Below, piece after piece: positions 60,901 through 64,000 of a stretch of 64,000 bases of DNA. The translations under genes and the position numbers were made by a program. Each line of letters starts with the position of its first letter. Position 1 is the stretch's first letter. The stretch comes from Pagrus major (taxonomy: Eukaryota; Chordata; Actinopteri; Spariformes; Sparidae), in NCBI RefSeq assembly GCF_040436345.1, contig NC_133221.1, positions 4,543,663-4,607,662 of the forward strand, given 5' to 3'. The notes beneath the pieces were generated by a model. That model was not told the DNA's origin, ran no database searches, and saw nothing but the letters and a program-made list of their open reading frames with translations.

Positions 60901-61803
60901 CTTCCTAATTAGGCTTTCATCAATATCATATCCATAATTTAAGCTTGTCAACGTTTTAGTTTTGAACCAGGACCTTCAATATTCGGAGGAAAGATCAAGA
61001 ATCATTTACAGGAATGACATTCAGTAGAGGTCATCGGATGGACGGGTGACCTTATAATATTTCTTATGTTAATAACTTACATTTAGGTTTACATTTTTCT
61101 TTTTCTCTTCTGCATTAATGAACGCTTTTGAAGAATAAAACCTAAGAGGGAAAACGCCGCTCACTCTGTATCGATCTTGGCTGCTGTTCTGCAGCTATAA
61201 AACGTCAAACTAGGCAGCAGATGCTTTTTTCTGTCCTAGTTTGAAGAATAAAACCTAGAAATATGTTTCAATACAGCATAAAATAAGAAATAGCTCATTG
61301 TAATTGTTCAATATGGACACAAAGACAGTAATTGCTTAACATGCATTTGTGTTTGGTGCCGTTAAAGCAGTCCTGAACTTACGCAGTTTTTCACAAGAAG
61401 AAAATTTGGTTGGTTATATTTTTTTAATCTCTGTAACAAAGGATTCTTGTTGCTGTACATCGTGAACTGTGCGAGTACTGTTCTCGGTCGTTAAGCCCAG
61501 AAACGGAAATTAAACATTTTCAGAGCCTCAGCTACATTTCTGAGGTATTTTCAGTTTGATGCATCTCCAAGCAACACAGAAAAACAAAAAGGGAAAATGG
61601 TACGAGTTAATTGAGACACTTGACTTTTTCGATGTTGAATAGCTGTTCCCACCAGGTGTGTCCTTCAAGTGGCTGGCTAGTGGAAAACACACACACGCAA
61701 ACACAAAAGCTTAATACAGAAGTAATTTTGTCCACCCCCTCCTTGTCTGTCATCCTAGCCTTTCAAGCCGGGGGCGTATTCTGCATTTGTGCACACGCTC
61801 ACA

Positions 61804-61869
<66 letters not shown>

Positions 61870-62815
61870 CACTCAGGGCATGGAAACTCTGCTCAGCCTA
61901 AAGGCTTTGTGGTTGCCTAGCTGCCCACCTACTCACCTGTACCCACCCATCCTCACCTGTTTTAGATGCCTAAGACCAAAATAGACCTGAAAGTAATTGC
62001 ATTATCGTCGGGAACTGTACATGTAAATCTCAAGTGGTTGTTGATACTTGTAGGATGCTCGCCATGGGTGGTGCAGCGAGGGTTTGACTGGGTTTTGGAA
62101 GTGTCAGTCTGTCACGGTGCCCACTCACTTAGGACACACTTGCAAAAGCAGGTTGTGCGGTTAAGTCGCTCCACTCTGGAACAACGGCGGGCCGAGGATC
62201 CTGCCCAAGCATGATCTGCCGCTTACCACTAACAAACACTTAGATTACTGCTTACTGCGTCACCTAAATAACCAAATAAAATAAAGCTGAAACAATGAAA
62301 GTCAGGATAATTGAATAATAGCAGTAACTAAGTTTACTGAGAAAATTAAGGCTGAAACGAATGCTTCAAACAAACAAGTTTGTACGATGTGTCGTCCCAC
62401 CGTCAGCCTTTACCGTCAGCACGGACAATGTTGTATTTTTAAAAACTTGACCAAGAACATGTCATCATCGGCAATATTGATCTTCATTATCTGTTGAAGG
62501 GTGATTAAGCCTCACTGTTGGAGTTTATTGGGCAATAACAAGGGTAGGATTAAGCGTCTATTTGAACATGTTTGTGTTTAATTAGTCCCTTTTTTTATTA
62601 TTTATCTCTGAACATATTAACTCCCGTCCTTCTTTCGTGCCTCCTCTGTTTATCCCCTTCCTCAGCTCTTGGAGTACGTTGGAAAAGGAAAGAGCATCAT
62701 GGACGTGGGTTTGGCCCAGGCCCGCCAGCCACTCACCACCCGCTGCCACTACTATGAATTGGAGATCGTTGATGCTGGAGAGAAGTGCTACATCGCCCTG
62801 GGCCTGGCAAGAAGG
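42946..62815 (+). CDS. spryd3: Spryd3: SPRY domain-containing protein 3, 5' six coding exons (268 codons), continues past the window
   Basis: Coding exons are 42946-43073, 45302-45377, 48762-48886, 49950-50085, 50209-50397 and 62666-62815. All are GT-AG and the joined frame is open. The start is ATG 42946: the N-terminus MDDINVLHH aligns with an internal Met of the human protein, and the spliced leader has an in-frame stop just upstream. A first SPRY domain runs from about residue 45 (NSEEVGCYVAGHPLSKGNCYFE, RGTIAVGLVPKFYRLDHQPGWLPYSVAYHADNGKLYNG, DRIGCGI, VFFTKNGK, GLFPAVGMHS). DDSMMMVDSHEDDWGRLYDVRVSGT links to a second SPRY domain that begins with LLEYVGKGKS. The last visible exon ends EKCYIALGLARR. 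SPRY folds bind partner proteins; no firm function is known to me for this gene. The final intron seen is 12.3 kb. The 3' coding exons are absent. Confidence 0.95.
44860..45179. mobile_element. Miniature transposon, opposite-orientation copy of the 5466-6923 family
   Basis: It contains CCAACTATTTTGATACTCAA, TTTCAGTCATTTTTCAAGCA, GGATTTGCTGCTTTTCTTTG, TTGGGCTCTGGGAAATTGCA, and ends TAGTTAGTTGCAGCCCTGG. This is the well-known order of the percomorph element, reversed relative to 5466-6923. It ends 122 bases before spryd3 exon 45302-45377. A weaker relative lies at about 49080-49230. Confidence 0.65.
46240..46308 (+). other. Candidate alternative first exon in spryd3 intron (speculative)
   Basis: A locally CpG-rich patch (GACCGCGCAGCGTCAGAGAC, TACTGCGAGCGCTCTC) ends in a good splice donor, CTC|GTAAGTG (GT at 46309-46310), inside the AT-rich intron 45378-48761. 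It contains no ATG, so it would be untranslated. Without transcript data it may be chance. Confidence 0.25.
46550..46568. repeat. (TC)n microsatellite
   Basis: A short perfect TC run in a spryd3 intron. Confidence 0.9.
48324..48418 (+). mobile_element. Dispersed repeat with GAAGACGTTTCACCTCTCAT
   Basis: The order TGATGAAGGTTCTCAGTG, CCTTGAAGACGTTTCACCTC, CATCCAAGAGGCTTCCTCAG, TTCTAGCTAACTGGAG matches a repeat seen widely in fish and some other vertebrates. The fragment lies 344 bases before spryd3 exon 48762-48886. Confidence 0.55.
50660..50774 (+). mobile_element. Fish repeat 'TAATCCTGCTGACAAACCAA'
   Basis: It contains AAGTTTCATGGAAGTCTGTT, GTGTAATCCTGCTGACAAAC, CAACCAACAAATCAACAAAC and AAAACACAACCTTCTCGGAG. 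This is the recurrent right end of a percomorph dispersed element, recognised from memory. Confidence 0.55.
50775..53260. other. spryd3: spryd3 intron, no gene recognised
   Basis: This is part of the 12.3-kb intron 50398-62665. Several short ORFs are present but none shows a domain or signal that I recognise. Confidence 0.4.
53262..53665 (+). repeat. About 20-bp minisatellite (CTCCTCTATCCTTGACTCGT)
   Basis: About 20 imperfect units with the consensus CTCCTNTNTCCTTGANTNGT are arranged in tandem, with a CTCCTC-rich lead-in from about 53130. Middle units (53321-53380) are nearly identical, while outer units drift. A run of four TTTGTCCTTGATTTGTCTC units sits at 53535-53595. Overlapping ORFs in all three plus frames (Leu/Ser/Cys-rich) are products of the repeat. 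Confidence 0.85.
53666..55563. other. spryd3: spryd3 intron, AT-rich, nothing recognised
   Basis: AT-rich intronic sequence. I found no supported exon, RNA gene or repeat family apart from the neighbours listed. Confidence 0.4.
55564..55640 (+). repeat. Three-copy interspersed repeat, copy C
   Basis: It shares GGGACCAATCT, ACTGTGCAATCAGTATTTAC and AAGTTAAAGCG with the copies at 27607 and 42594. It is shorter because the part between the first two words is missing. Confidence 0.6.
56372..56397. repeat. Poly(T) tract
   Basis: About 26 T residues in a spryd3 intron. The Lys-rich minus-strand ORFs here are artefacts. Confidence 0.95.
57480..58035 (+). mobile_element. Degenerate non-LTR retrotransposon (LINE) 3' fragment
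   Basis: Interrupted reading in the plus direction shows the remains of a reverse transcriptase C-terminal region. CTGCTTTTTGTAGATGATGG corresponds to an FxDD-type box; 'FAAEW..GISISKFEAMIL' and 'YLVFLFTSD' follow; then 'EMSFLHRVA', 'RVEPLLRHF', 'RWFGDPIRMPPGRLP' and 'LDKRKKMDN'-like tail sequence (CGGAAGAAGATGGATAA). Comparison with the remembered fish element shows a large internal deletion between the FTSD part (about 57673) and the EMSFL part (about 57685), plus frame breaks. It is a dead copy inside spryd3 intron 50398-62665. Confidence 0.7.
58153..58179. repeat. Poly(T) tract
   Basis: A T-rich run with a single G interruption, close downstream of the LINE fragment. Confidence 0.9.
58180..61800. 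other. spryd3: spryd3 intron, no gene recognised
   Basis: Intronic sequence with a poly(A) run at about 60022-60038 and otherwise unremarkable AT-rich DNA. The ORFs show no recognisable domain. Confidence 0.4.
61809..61867. repeat. (CA)n microsatellite
   Basis: About 29 perfect CA units about 0.8 kb before the last visible spryd3 exon. Confidence 0.97.
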
Positions 62816-64000
62816 GTGAGCTTTCTAAGAAAAGAACAACTTTTGACAAGTTAACACAAACCTACACTGCACAGTTTTTTGCATTTGGCCCTTTTCCCCC
62901 ATTTTTCCATACTGTTATTTATCAGGCAGTATAGCTCAATGTACTCGAGGGATATGGACTGTAGGCCTTCTATTGGCTGACATACTGCTTTCTAATGCGT
63001 TCCCCTCTCTAGTCCCCTTGGTTCAACAAGTTGTTGAGCTGAAGACGTGCTAATGACGGAAAACTTTGACAATAACCTGAATTGGTAATAAGGACGGTAA
63101 TTGGTATGTACAAAATGTACCTCAGGCCCTGTCTTGAGAATGTTGGAAGCTTGTCGTAATGGAAGAGCTGCAGCACTCTTTATTTAATTTAAAAATTAAA
63201 TTTCAAAGGTAATAAAAACCACATACTTGTAAACTGCAGTATATGTAGAAAAGATGATGAGTGTATAAGCCTATAAAGCCTCTTTTGAGAGGACAGAAAC
63301 TTAGTGAAATAGACGAGACGAGTTGTAAACATTGTGGTACTGTCATGAGCTTTATTTTCTTTCTCATTATGCAGCAGCTTAGCAGTTCTCTTTGGATCTA
63401 ATGGCCTACTTTGGGTAGATGAAACACCCCCAGAGGAAAATACAATTAGAGAAATTTTTAACACCTCTCATTTGAGCCCTTATTTCTTTTTCCAAAGAAT
63501 GCACATGCGGTTCCCATTTCTGCATTAACACTGCAGCTCTGCTTTGAAGAATGAGACAGACAACGTGATGTTTGGGCACCGAGCGAGGCTGATACACGTT
63601 ACGAGATGCACCAAGTAACTAGAACGAGGGGATGATACATCAACACGTTACAATGCACAGATGCAAGGATATACAGAGCGTAAGCAGTATTAGTTTAGGA
63701 TCTTGCAGCAGTTACACGAGAGCTGTTTTGAAATCTGCTTACTAAGCTTATAAAGGACAGGATTAAACTTGTATAAATGCCTGCTGCTTTCAGATAGATG
63801 GATTCTCTCACAGAACCTATTTGCATTACATTTTTTTACATTACATTATTCTTCTGACTCGGGAACTATTTCTTCGACAGAATGGGTTCATGATTTGTGA
63901 GTGTTTTACACCCTGTAGGTTTTAGCCTCGAAAGTGTTATGAGCGTGAAATATTAGTGACTGCCGGAGCCAAGGCCTGTGGAGAGCTGCCAGCACTGTCT
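62816..64000. other. spryd3: spryd3 intron to window end
   Basis: No exon encoding the continuation of the second SPRY domain (expected to begin with a KDYP..HPGW-like segment) was found, so the next exon lies beyond the window. No other gene was seen. Confidence 0.5.

Overview
This window is vertebrate genomic DNA, almost certainly from a ray-finned fish and probably a percomorph. The genes are multi-exon with canonical GT-AG introns. They match human genes of chromosome 12q13 but have fish-sized introns. The non-coding DNA is full of short dispersed repeats that I recognise from percomorph genomes. No bacterial, organellar or viral gene, CRISPR array, rRNA or convincing tRNA gene was found. 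All gene models were built by eye from splice sites and remembered protein families; no alignment was run.

Five protein-coding genes are supported. (1) zbtb39 (+, coding 2330-5382) is a BTB/POZ and C2H2 zinc-finger regulator with a CpG-rich promoter near 780-1006. (2) gpr182 (-, 8654-9745) is a one-coding-exon GPCR of the atypical chemokine receptor type, lying tail-to-tail with zbtb39. (3) pip4k2c (-, 19466-29266) is a complete ten-exon phosphatidylinositol-5-phosphate 4-kinase gamma of 417 aa. (4) igfbp6 (-, 35518-38170) is a complete four-exon secreted IGF-binding protein of 201 aa with an N-terminal domain that has lost half its cysteines. (5) spryd3 (+, 42946 to beyond the window) has six coding exons visible (268 codons), the last after a 12.3 kb intron.

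Layout: 1-780 AT-rich flank; 0.8-5.4 kb zbtb39; 5.4-8.6 kb 3' flanks with a nested pair of miniature transposons; 8.65-9.8 kb gpr182; 9.8-19.4 kb gene-free and repeat-rich; 19.5-29.6 kb pip4k2c and its promoter; 29.8-35.5 kb repeats and the probable igfbp6 3' UTR; 35.5-38.2 kb igfbp6; 38.2-42.9 kb the divergent igfbp6/spryd3 intergenic region and spryd3 promoter; 42.9-64 kb spryd3.

The genes do not form a pathway. They are a syntenic block: zbtb39, gpr182 and pip4k2c correspond to human 12q13.3, and igfbp6 and spryd3 to 12q13.13. The two groups are megabases apart in human (from memory) but touch here at 29.3-35.5 kb. I did not find a new molecular system. The points most worth checking are the cysteine-poor Igfbp6 N-domain, introns splitting the zbtb39 coding region, the synteny junction, several foldback or multi-copy repeat families, and a possible alternative first exon inside spryd3.
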